A DNA stretch of 64,000 nucleotides from Cubamyces lactineus (lineage: Eukaryota; Basidiomycota; Agaricomycetes; Polyporales; Polyporaceae): positions 744,001-808,000 of the forward strand of contig JACDTU010000004.1 in NCBI GenBank assembly GCA_022376465.1. Direction: 5' to 3'. The notes beneath the pieces are model-generated. The model was not told the DNA's origin. It did not search any database and saw only the letters and a list, made by a program, of their open reading frames with translations. Position numbers and translations under genes: made by a program. The number at the start of each line of letters is the position of its first letter. Positions within the stretch are counted from its first letter, which is position 1. Positions 48,830-59,647 of the stretch are shown piece by piece.

Positions 48830-49887
48830 ACCGCCAAGAGATGCGCTTGAGACGCTGTGATTCTAGCTGTGTATGTTTCAGGCTGACGCGAGCATGGATA
48901 CAAATCAACAGAACGACCTACGCGCGATGTTGGGACGCGTCGGATGTCCCAAAAGTGTGGAGATGCTGAACAGGTTTAGCGCCCACGAATATCATACCAA
49001 ACGCCTCGGACGTTGCCGAGCTGGAGAAGCTGTGCCACCAAGCCCGGTCCCGAGTTCGTCTTGAAATCCCCTGCGCGCGGATTGCTATGACGGTGATGCT
49101 CGCTTCAAACGCTCCATGCTCTCACAGTTTTCATCATAGTCCGCATTTTATGTCATATCGCTAGCGAGAACACAGGGATCCGCGCTCATAAAGTTCCGTG
49201 ATCTTTGCACCGAGATGACCGCACCGCGACGTTTTCGGACCCTAGCAGCCTGCGGTTTGTAGCACAAGAGGGGCGAACCGTGCCTGCCACTACTCAATAC
49301 TACAGGACGCGGCGGTCATATACCGTGAGAGTAACGCTCGACGCAATGCCTCACGAAACATCGCAAGGTGGACCGAAGCGGGCTGAGCGGGCGGAGACGG
49401 TGGATAGAATTGGGATGTACTCCAGGCACTGGCAGGTGAGCGGTACTCGCATGAACACCATTGACGTCTCCATCTTCTTCCCGGTCGCTCATCGAGCTGT
49501 ATCCGTGGCATGACCGAGAACCCTCGTGCTCAAGAGGGCCCATATCTAACAAACTGCGTGATGACAGATCTAAGGTAGTCTGAGCCATCCACAGACGACG
49601 CAGAGGACGATTGAGATTCCAAAAGCACTCACGGACGCTCGGGCTGTCTTGAACACAGCGGCAGTCTGTCAATCACGAGCGCTGACCTGCGCACTGATCG
49701 CCAGAAAACAGTTGGACCACAAGCACTGCACTACGACCAGCGACCCTGCACATTGGTGTCGCAGAGCCACAAACACAGATTTGCGCTATCGACGATATGC
49801 CGCTCACCTAGAACGCTGGTTCATAAAGGGTTTGGCGCAACGCGGTGCCCCTCTCACGTCTTGAACCTATCCTCCACCACTGTCTCA
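48830..49887. other. Intergenic, divergent
   Basis: About 1.06 kb between Ski2 and the membrane protein gene. A short ATG ORF (48894-49064, plus) lacks any recognisable motif. No TATA box identified for either gene. No gene supported. Confidence 0.5.
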
Positions 49888-51645
49888 ATGGACGGAAGCT
49901 GGACAGCGTCTATTGACGATACAAGCTCCTTCATGAACTACCACCCCCACGGTTCGTATACGTGTCATATTAGAATGCCTATCTTAGTATTGAGATCCTT
50001 ACAGGTGACGGAGGTGTTGGCGCTCAGTGGACCAGCACCGGCTGGCAGCCATGGTTCTCGGATTCCGGAGGGTTCATCAGCTCGGGAGGAGTAGACGGGA
50101 CAGGAACGTCTCAACATATCACAGCGTTTCCTGGTGCAAGCCTTGACTTCCAGTTCTACGGTAGCAAGTCACACCCATGTGCTCTTGCGCAATACTGAGA
50201 TCTTCCCAGGAACGGGCGTGACATTATACGGCACAGCAAACTGCTCCTACGACGTGTCTATTGATGGGGCATCATCCTCTTTCATGGCCAAGAGTGGATC
50301 CCAGCTCTTTACCCAGGATGAACTTCCTGCTCAAATGCATAGCGTGTCTTTGACTGCCCATGCGTCCAATACCAGCATGTTTGCATTTGATCGTGCTGAT
50401 ATCTCTCGACCTCTCCTCTCTGGGTGCGTACAGCAATTTATATATTCACGGCGTAACTTAGGTTCGCTCAGGTCACAACCCCCGACTTCCTTAGTGTATC
50501 GCGCGATCAATGCGACGAATGTGCAATATACAGGGTCGTGGAAGATCGAGGAGGACCCTAACCATCAAATCCCTAGCAAAGCCGACCCAGCTCCATTCTA
50601 CGAAGTCGACAGCGCTCCCGCGTCCCTTTCTTTTGCCTTCCAGGGAGTCGGAGTGGCCATCAACGGCTCTCGGAATTGGGGAAGCTACACGTACGATGTC
50701 GTGAGTTTCCATATCGAATCGTCTCTTCGAGTGCTCACCATGAACAGACGCTCAACGGCGTCACCAGCAACTACAACGCGAGTACAATGTGGTTGATCGG
50801 TGATGCACTCTTATTCTACAGTGACGGGTTGGACTCCCAAGCTACACACACGGTCAACATCACGCCCAAAGTAGGAGGTGGATACAAGTTCTGGCTCAAC
50901 ACCATCACTATCCTGACCAACGGGTCCACCGGCGGGATCCTATCAAACAGGTTCGTTGCCCTCCCAATCTCTGCCCGCACTGCATGTGATGACCGGACCT
51001 GTCGGCACCGCCAGCAGCACCTCATCAACGAGCTCGCTTACAACTGGTGCGCCGACCGCCGGCGCTACTTCGCCACCCGCGTCCGGGAGCAGCAAGCACA
51101 CAAACGTCGGCGCCATCGTGGGCGGTATCATCGGCGGAATTGCCGCGCTCGTGCTCATCGGTGGTCTTCTGGCGTGGCGCTGTCTCCGGAGACGCCGCGC
51201 GACCGCGTTTCCGAGGAATCCAGAGTCTTCTCCATTCATCCTCCCGCCCGTCTCGGGCGACTCGCAGACGACAGCGCCCGCCATGCGCGCCGCGGGCGCG
51301 GGCAACGCCTCACATCCCCATGGCGAGAAGGGCGCCTCCAAGCTCGCCGTAAACCAAGGCAGGGCGGTGCGACCACCGGAGAGCGCGACTACCGCCAGCG
51401 TGTCCACAAGCGGGGCGCACGTTGCGGCCACCGCGACCACAGGCTCGGTCGTCTCCGGGCAAGCTGGATCTGCCTCTTCCCCGTCGACGTCTCCGCCGCC
51501 CGGCTTGGTCTCTGCCGAACCGACGACACCGTCGGGCATAACAGATTCCGCCTCGGATCCCGACCCCAACACCTTGGATCGCCTTATTCAGGTCATCACG
51601 GCGCACATCGAGCGCGCTCAGCCCCCGCCCGAGTACGCTGAGTGA
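49888..51645 (+). CDS. Single-pass membrane protein with galactose-binding-like ectodomain
   Basis: Type I-like surface protein of a sort widespread in Agaricomycetes. The ectodomain has two similar beta-rich modules. The first has WTASIDDTSSFMNY, GASLDFQFY and GTGVTLYGTANCSYDVSIDG. The second has YTGSWKIEED, LSFAFQGVGVAINGSRNWG, SYTYDV and TLNGVTSNYNAS, then YKFWLNTITIL. These pairs recall carbohydrate-binding sandwich folds. A Ser/Thr stalk follows after an intron of about 62 nt at about 50952-51014. The TM segment is VGAIVGGIIGGIAALVLIGG, followed by RCLRRRR and a cytosolic tail of about 150 residues ending PPPEYAE. The chosen ATG (49888) gives no signal peptide, which is odd for this topology. 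An upstream exon carrying one may exist. Function unknown. Confidence 0.75.
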
Positions 51646-52044
51646 ACTCGGCGGTCGTGTGGGTGCCCAGTGGCATTGCTGCCGCGATCCTCCCCGAAGG
51701 CTGACTGACAACGATCGGTAACCCGGATGAAACCCGAGAGTCTCTCTGCTTGGCCGAAGCTCGCGACGCGTCTCGAATTTGAATGTATACCATAATCTTG
51801 ATTCTAGTGCTCTCGCGAGTGTTATTACAGTATCTGGGTCCGGTATATTAACTCTAATCGATGGTAGTTTCTGGACAGCAACCTACACGACCACAACAGA
51901 GTATGAACAGTCTGTAAGAACGCCACCGAGCCACTGTGGCTCAGTGACGATAAGGATATACAATATTACAGGCAGGTGTAAGTGTACAGTACAGTAGTGT
52001 TGAAGTCCAATGCAGCAAAGAAAATGGAAAATATGGTAAAGAAA
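51646..52044. other. Intergenic, convergent
   Basis: About 400 bp, AT-richer, between two 3' ends. No gene seen. Confidence 0.5.
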
Positions 52045-53597
52045 CTAGTACGCTATTCGTCGGGCGTAGACGTTTTGCACACGTATGTATGTCTGCGCGC
52101 TGGCATCGAGGAGCTCACGTTCAGCGTTCGATTCAAGCTCGTCCACCATAGCGATATCGAGACCATTGCTCAGGAGTAGCGGCCTGCCGGATTTCAAGAA
52201 TGCCTGCGAGGATGAAGTCGGATGAGCACAGTCATGCCCGAACCACGGACGATGAGGGACGTACCAGTATGTCATCACGCATCATGGCCCCTATCCGATT
52301 ATCACGCGCGGTGTGAGGGTCATCGCCGTGCTTCCAAGGGCCCGTCTGGAACCAGAACTCGCGGTAGACGGTCTCCTCGAGGTCGGGATGAGTAGATAGC
52401 CAGTGATGGAGATGGTTGGCCGCATCAGGCTCTCCGCCCCGCTGCTCAACGGCGATGTTGACCATGTTCATCCACCGTGCGACCCACGGCGTTTCCTCCT
52501 CCAGCTGTGAAGGCATGATGGGCCGCTTGTTCACATCGTACACGCGGAAATCAAACTCGACGAGCTGGATGAGACCCCGAGGACGCAGCGTTTGCGCCAT
52601 TTCGTCGATCAGGCCCTTGTAGTCTCGGATCTGAGATTAAGGTTAGTGCGATTGATTGATGCAGTCCAAAAAGAGCAATAGAGGAGGAATCGGAGATTGT
52701 GGTGAGATTGGATCACAGGGCGATCTGGATCCGACGCTTGGCGGGAGCGATCCCGACTCGGACGCCGCAGGGAGAGAAAAGACAAACATACCCCGGACGA
52801 GACTAGTCGGGCATGAGCAACATTGAATGCACCGTAGAAATGCTGCAGCCCCAGATTGATGTCATCAACTTCACTCCTGCGTCCAAGATTTAGGTCTTTT
52901 GGGCGATATACCGACGCGGGAGAGCGTGCTTACCGGCAGTTTGGAGGCATATTACTATGTTTGGGGAAACTTCTCAATCAGTGAACGACCACGCTACTAG
53001 CAAAGTCCACTCACACGTCCTGCATGGGAACAAGGTCCACTGCAACCGCGCTGCAATGTGGGAAATCTCGGGCGACATCGAGTATCCTAGAGACGACAGT
53101 CAGGCACGAGACAACGCACGAAAACCGGTAGGAGGGTACCAGCTGCCACTTCCACAACCCAAATCAACACAGGTCTTGGTGACACCTGGAGTATCGTCGG
53201 CCAGGATCTCGGGCAGCGGAGCAGGATATTTCCCCATGACTTCCATGAACATCAAGTGCTGGTGGTCTAGTGCCATCATTATGAGATCGCGGCGGAAAGA
53301 GTGGCCAACGCGTATATACGTACCGAGCCGCTCGAACTCCTCATCGTCCGCCGGGAGACGGTAAACCTCGGAATAGTTGTTGATCCCTCTGCCAAACTCA
53401 TGTCTGTACGACGCAGCCCGTAGTGAGCTGGTGACGGAGTACATGGAAGGTGCAGGAGAAGCGGAGCGCATTTCCCAGTCATGCGAGGTGGCGGAGGTCA
53501 CGACACTGGGTGCAAAGTGAATGCTTGGGCCAGAAGCCACTGAGCATACTTCGCTCTCCATGTCGTCCTCGTCGAGGAGGTCGATATTTGAGGACAT
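52045..53597 (-). CDS. SAM-dependent methyltransferase, LaeA/UMTA-like
   Basis: A class I methyltransferase. Relatives of LaeA regulate secondary metabolism in ascomycetes, but most basidiomycete members are uncharacterised. Spliced order: MSSNIDLLDEDDMESE, a disordered Ser-rich part, YRHEFGRGINNYSEVYRLPA and DHQHLMFMEVMGKYPAPLP. Motif I is VDLGCGSGSW, continued after an intron as ILDVARDFPHCSAVAVDLVP. NVAHARLVSSGIRDYKGLI, QTLRPRGLIQLVEFDFRVYD and the C-terminal IRVQNVYARRIAY complete the fold. Stop at 52045. About five introns, one about 155 nt. Upstream ATGs at 53621 and 53657 would add a few residues. The TATA box at 53699-53706 leaves very little leader before 53657, so 53597 is preferred. 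Confidence 0.8.
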
Positions 53598-53698
53598 TGA
53601 ACAGTCTGCGTAAACTTGCATGTGGTGAGAGCGCGAGGGGGCTGGCGAGAGAAGCATGAGAGCTGCGAAGGGAGGAGGCGAAAGCGCGAAGGGGCGGA

Positions 53699-53706
53699 TT
53701 TATATA
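53699..53706 (-). promoter_or_regulatory. TATA box of the LaeA-like methyltransferase
   Basis: TATATAAA on the minus strand, 42 bp before the ATG at 53657 and about 100 bp before that at 53597. Expected initiation near 53670 helps decide the start. Confidence 0.55.
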
Positions 53707-56700
53707 CGGAGCGCGGCATAGAGCAGTGAGCGGCGGAGGACATGCACTCGAACCGAGTCCCGTACAAATCGGACTGTCACGTGCTGGGATGTCATTGGCG
53801 GAGACGATCTCCGTTCCCCGATGTGTGACGCGAGGCGTGACAGGGTAGGGGAGTTGCCTGTTGTGGCTGAGCTCCGCCGAGTGGAATCAGCCCGAAAGAT
53901 TGGCTTGACTGGATGGGACGGACTGCACCCGCAACGTCCTCTGCGCTTTCTCGCCGCATGCCATCAAAATATTCGTACAAATTGGCTGCCAGAACACGCC
54001 CCAGTCTCGCCAACACCTCCCTCTGCCGCCAGCCCACCCTGCGCGCGCTGTTCTCGACCCAGCTCATGGCCCTTCTCCAGATCTTGATATTCCGCCGCTC
54101 ATCCACGGCTCGCTTCTCCACGTACACGAGTTGTCACTCGAGCTGATGGACCACCAGCCCTTCGCCGGTCCTCTACTCTCCTCCTCCTGCGCTCAGCACG
54201 CAGGCGCACGCACTTCCAGATCCTCTCATGCCTCCCCTCCTCGCTCACTGAATCCGCTTTCCGAATCCGAATACCGCTTCCGATGCAACGAGGCAGCATC
54301 GGCGGAGCAATTTTGGCTCATCGTCCGAGCCCTTTGACGCTCTGCTTCACACGGATGGCTGTCGCTGTCAGCCGACTTTCAACGTATTTCCCGATGCGAC
54401 GGGACATGCGTCGTGCGCAGTGCGCACTTTATCCGCCTTTTCATCCGCTTTCCGACCCCCATTGTATACATGACTGACCCTTTCGCCAACAAGATACATC
54501 ATGATCGGACGACATTGTTCACATAGGTCAATGGCAATCGAGCCAAGGCGGCGCAACGCTACTGTGCGGGCCACGGGACGGTCTCGGGGTCTTTGCAAGA
54601 TTCCAGACAAAGGGAGGCCAAGCATACCGCCCAGAACCTATCGGACGCTATGCTACAGGCGGAACTCAGACGATGGGAATTTCTGTCCTCGTCCACCCCT
54701 TCTCGTATTCCACGCAGAAGGTGAGGACAGATACTCCAGCTTCATCTAATATTCCGCGCTTCTTGTGGCTGTTGGTTGCCTCAATAACTCAATCGGAGGG
54801 CTCCCGGTCCGCTTGCTCTCGGAGGGGGGTGCGAGTGAGCGTTCGGTCGTCCTCCGACTAAGTTCTTGTTGACACTACACGTGCGGGAGACTCAGCGACG
54901 CACCCTTCCCCGATTGACCAGGTATAAGCTCCGGAAGCATACCATTCACGAGTTCGCTCAGACTCCGTTGCTGGGGTCCAGTGTCCGATATCTCGCTCAT
55001 CGCCAGTTCGTTGAATGTCGTTGTAAGAGATGCCATTTGCAAGCGGCCAAGGCAATACTGTCTTGGCTCAATCCATGGTCCAACCGAAACGCGGAGGTGA
55101 ACGAACTAGAAACCTCGGCAACAAGATGACCAAGAGTCGACCCGAGCTGCGAGCGCAACGGCCTCGACTGGCCCAGATGCTGCCGCCTCCTCTTCCTAGG
55201 AGAAGGTCTTTCTCATCCGCGGGGCTCCATGTCTCAGCACCCGTTCTTTCTGCGAGAGACGGATGCGTCATGCGAAGACCGCGCCCGAGCGCAGATCGTT
55301 TTCGAGCACATCGATGGTGCGACGCCTCGTTGCTAATTAGCACGCGCGTGACCCGCCGGGATGCTCGAGCCAAACTATCCCGCCTCTTGACGTCCCACGG
55401 CCAAGGGCGGATAGCATGTCTCGCGTACGCTTCTCCTTGGCCCTCAGCCTTGGAGAGTCCCGTCGTGGCATCCGCTTATATTTGTCCTGATCTATTCCTG
55501 ATAACGAGGCAAATCGCATACCTACGGCAAAGCAGCGTAAGGCTGAGACGGTTATATCACCACGACACCCTATGTATATTCTCTAAATGTTGCATATCGT
55601 CAAAATCATGTATCATGTCGCACTCCGGCGGTGCTCACGCCCTATGCCTCCCGCGAGCGTGCAACCGGAACGCGAATGCTACTTATAGTCGTCGCTCGTC
55701 ATGCGCGTCGTATTTATCGACGCGCTTCGCACGGCGCACGAGCCTTCGTTCCCACCACTGCGCCGCGCTGCGAAGAATCAAGTACTATGCACACGTGCCA
55801 TTCTAGCTCGCTTTTCCTGCTGTTCGTCTAGGTCCCCAAGGGCAGATCGTTCTTACGACGTCTGCGATTACAGCGCTCGATCTTGCATGCATGAAGTGGG
55901 GTGTGGAGTCTGATCATGGCCGCCTCAGACAGCACGTCCATACAGGCCATCGGAGGTATGACGCCGACAGCTGCACCTTCTGAGCAGACCACCTGTGACC
56001 GTGTCAGCTTTGGCCCTCGGGACGGCCGTCCGAGGGCCCATTGATACAGCAACCCACCCTCACTGGCACGCCTCGCGCCTCGATGCCTGGACACCGTGAC
56101 AGACGCGCTCAGGCTAGCCTTAGCCCGGGAACGCGTCGTCGTCGGGAGGCCTGATCTCCCAAAAGAAGGGGGGAATGACATTGGACAATCCATCATGCAT
56201 GAAGACCGCGGCTGCGGCCGATGCCCGGACGCCGCGCGCAATTGAAAAGGGCTGATCCCTAGATATTCAATGGCCGTGCACGCATTTCCGCCGATGCCTG
56301 GATGTTGGGTCAGTCACTCAGTCCCTGCAGTAGGCAGCAGGTGAGTTGGACGCAGGGTTGTTGGACGTTCAGTAGCGGCTCCCGCAGTGCCTGATCGGTA
56401 AGTGTAGTAAGACGCACCCCTCGATGCGCCTGCCGCAGTTTTGCGTCATTTAGATAGTGCTGCCTGGCCTTGCGCACCTTTGACGGTGCCTGTCCGATAC
56501 CGAGATGCTGCCGGAAGCACATCTGGACAATGCAGAGCTCGATATACAGAGGCAGGGATCAGCTCACAGGCCAGCGGCTCGCCATGGCATAATACACAGC
56601 AGCTGTATGGACAAGTGGCGGACCTCGGAGACACCACGAGGGCACTTCAATGGACCTCGCCATCCTGCTTGAATAAACCCGGCTTATCAACGGCATTGCG

Positions 56701-57112
56701 GATGTTGCTGCGAAGGCACAGGCTTGCTTTGCTTTGCCGGAAGCGCGGAGCACAGCGGGGGCATCTAGCAGCACCTGCTTGCCTGCGCGCGTCATCCACA
56801 GCACCAATCAGGCACCTGCAGGGATGAGCGAGCCGAGTCCAGTTGCGAACCGATCGCACGGTTTTCTTCACGTCATCGGGGGCAAACATCGCTTGTGTTC
56901 AACATATATGTGGACTATTGTGTCCGCTTGTGCTAGCTACTTGCAGCATCTTGGAAGACGCAAAGCCTCTTGCCCACCAGGTGTAGTACCACATTGGCTC
57001 GCTATATAGCACGATTGTCGGCGGCAGAGGCCACGTCAATAGCATACATTTACTCCGTGGAACTTACAACAACAACATTGGTATCTCCGATCCTCCCAGC
57101 GGCGAGGGTAGT
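53707..57112. other. 3.4-kb region without a supported gene
   Basis: The longest stretch here with no gene I can support. ORFs up to 258 codons occur (55030-55806, plus), but they are rich in Arg/Ser/Cys, lack motifs and have no splice pattern. A short plus-strand ORF at 53958 begins with an Arg/Ser-rich, presequence-like segment but ends after about 60 codons. No transposon ends, terminal repeats, reverse-transcriptase motifs or tRNA were found. It could hold a non-coding RNA, a decayed gene or a fast-evolving orphan. Confidence 0.5.
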
Positions 57113-58385
57113 CTACCGCTTCTTGAGGGCCTCAAAACGCCTGGCCAAAGCCGTAAACTCGTCTTCTTTGACCTCCTTCGCGGGGGGATCCGCAGGCGGA
57201 CTCTTGAGAGCCCCTGCCTTCTCACCACGCGGCGCTGCCTCGTCTTCCACTGGAACGTCAGGAAGCCGAGGCGTGCGCACGCCCGCGCTCCTAGCTTCCG
57301 CCGATATCGCTGCAGCGTCGAGCGGCTTTGGCGAGCCCAGAGCGACTCCCTCTGCGGCCTTCTCGTCCGCTGCGGCTTCCGAGCTTTCCTATATGACCAT
57401 ACGCGTATAAGAGGCTCCGTACGTGCGGATGACGTGTGGCAGGAAGACGCTCACCTTGACGCCTCCGCCAGGGCCTCCGGGGTCGTCACCGTCGTCTGTA
57501 CCGTTCGACGTGTTTGGGGGCTTTGCTGGGGACCACGCTATGCCATAGCCTTTGGCGATCTCGGTCAGGTAGGCATCGACCAGTGCGGATGATGGTGTTG
57601 AGATGTCCAGCTTGCGCGTAATCTAGAGCTGCGCGGTGAGGGTGGGCCGTGGAGGGTGCAGCACCGTTTTTGCACTCACGCGCTCGGAAACACACCCATC
57701 CCTGTTCTCCATGACAGCAATGGAATACTCGCGGCCGAACTTGTGCATCAGGATGTCCCGAAGGATGTGAAGCTCTGTGTGATTGCCTCAGTGCAATGTG
57801 TCATCCTGAAGGTGGAAAACGGCTTACCCTTCAGTTCTGTCCTTGGGGCAGCATATATGATCGCGCAGACGCCCTCGCTAACGCCAGGATCCGGCTCTCG
57901 CGTACTGATTATATGACGTAGACGTAAGAACGCGGAGAAAGCAAGACCAATGCGGGGGCATACGGACCTTTGATCGAGAAGGCCGAAGCGTGAGATGAGG
58001 AGTTCACAGTAGAGTTCGAGCAATTCCAGCAGTTCAACATAGACGTCTTCATGTATGACTGGGGGACAATCAGGCCATCCACGATGGAGGAAGCCGCGCG
58101 TGCGCACTTACTGTTCTCTACCTTGATCCTGGCTGTCTCTATCTTTCCCTTCTCAAGCAGCAGAGCAATCTCTCTGCGCGAAGATTTGGCTTGTGCATTC
58201 TTCTTCTCCTGGAGGGTGCGTAATCGCTGCACGCCCAGCCTGGGAAGTCAAGGATAAGAATGAGCCTGGATCCAAGCATCAAGACGATGGTACCGAAGTT
58301 GAACCTGAAAAGACATCAATAAGCCAAGAAGCTATCCATGTAGAGACGTGCTTACCTTTGCTTTGGCGGAATTCCAAGGCACCAT
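57113..58385 (-). CDS. IST1: Ist1, ESCRT-III-associated regulator of Vps4
   Basis: Ist1 is an ESCRT-III-like protein that binds Did2 and the Vps4 ATPase and tunes multivesicular-body sorting. Start MVPWNSAKAK at 58385, intron, then VQRLRTLQEKKNAQAKSSRR and EIALLLEKGKIETARIKVEN. Next come VIHEDVYVELLELLELYCEL and LISRFGLLDQ, then EPDPGVSEGVCAIIYAAPRT. The conserved domain ends with LRDILMHKFGREYSIAVMEN, TRKLDISTPSSALVDAYLTE and IAKGYGIAW. The tail is Pro/Gly/Ala-rich and ends EFTALAKRFEALKKR, which has the look of a Vps4-MIT-interacting helix. Stop at 57113-57115. About six introns. The N-terminal Ist1 domain is complete. Confidence 0.93.
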
Positions 58386-59647
58386 GGCTTGACCTGAGGC
58401 TTTCGGTAAGTAGCAATACAAGGACGTCGCTTTGGACTCGGAGCGGGGAGCGGAGTAGCAGCGCCTATTGCGCGAGATCTGATCTGATCTGAGCCGGCCC
58501 GGAGCTACCATATGGGAGCATTGTACGCCGGCGCCTTACGGGGACCGTGGCTTTCAAAGTTGTGATGATCCATTCTGTCTCTCCAGCTCCATCTATTCCT
58601 TACGCAGCGACTCAAACATATCCTTCGCGATGGATGGAGGCTCTCCCAATTAACTGCGCAAGTCAGAATGATACTCCTCTCTGTCAGCCTTGCTCAGCAA
58701 TACAAACGTCTGCACTGCCCCTCTCCGGTGTCCTGGATCTCATCCAATGCCTACAATTATGTGTGGCACGAATGCACACGAGCGTCGCTGGATGTGTAGA
58801 TGGAGGGTCTACGACATATCACGAATGGGAACGTTACTATGGCACTGACGTCCGGAGCTCAGGTCTGCACATTCCCAAGTGATCTATCATCTCTTCCCCT
58901 GTAGAGAGTATGCCGCGCCGCAGTCCCACGACATACAGCCCCCTTATCCCCGTCATTCCGCATACCACTACCTTCTGTCAAGCAAGAGACCGCGGGGTTG
59001 ATATGTGAGCTCTTATTAGCAGCTTTACTCCCAGGGTCACTTCCGTGACTGGCCTCCGGGGTGCCCTTAGTGAACGACGAGCGTCCTACAGCAGCGCCGC
59101 GGCCACTGGCATCCCTGGGTTACAAACATGTATCAGGTTGATTGAACAGGGCCAACCGAGAACTTCTGCAGCGCCGAATATCGAGAGCGCGCTCCGACCG
59201 CAAGCACCGTCCATATTATCACTCTCTGAGGCAACCGAATATACGCCACCACGTTCTCATTCGTTCACCACAAATCTTGACATGATACAGTTGTGTACTG
59301 GTTTACTCACTGACTGCATCTACGCAGCTCGTCAACTTCGCGCTTCCAACAATATTCTGGCGCGCCTAAGCAGCACTGGAAAAGGAAGCCGGTTCTGGAT
59401 CCCTTGTCCCGGACGTGGGCAATCACGATGGTGATGGTCGCCGTCCCTGTCTGGTCGGCGGTCTCCCCCATGCACATGAACTCTCCCGCAGCCTGTAGAT
59501 ATGCTTCCGCGACGCCCTCCACTTGCCTACTTACTGACCGCCGCTCAGGCTTGCCCACTTAACCCTGGCTGTCTCGCTCCCTCCACCGCCAGTGCCTGAC
59601 CCGTGAGGCGATAGTGCGTGCGTGCAGTGCCCAGAGCTGCTCTGTAC
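58386..59647. other. Intergenic, divergent
   Basis: About 1.26 kb between IST1 and the RasGEF gene. Two open frames (58547-58882 and 59045-59434, plus) have no motif or good splice context. I treat them as chance. Confidence 0.5.

Noticed and set aside
48894..49064. ATG ORF upstream of Ski2 on the opposite strand
   Set aside because: 57 codons, no motif; cannot be told from chance.
53913..54146. Short plus-strand ORF with a presequence-like N-terminus
   Set aside because: Ends after about 60 further codons with no downstream domain and no convincing splice to another exon.
55030..55806. A 258-codon plus-strand ORF in the gene-poor region
   Set aside because: Arg/Ser/Cys-rich translation with no motif, no domain, and overlapping ORFs on the other strand; likely chance.
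58547..59434. Two plus-strand ORFs between IST1 and the RasGEF
   Set aside because: The first begins at GTG; neither has a motif or joins the other by a credible intron.
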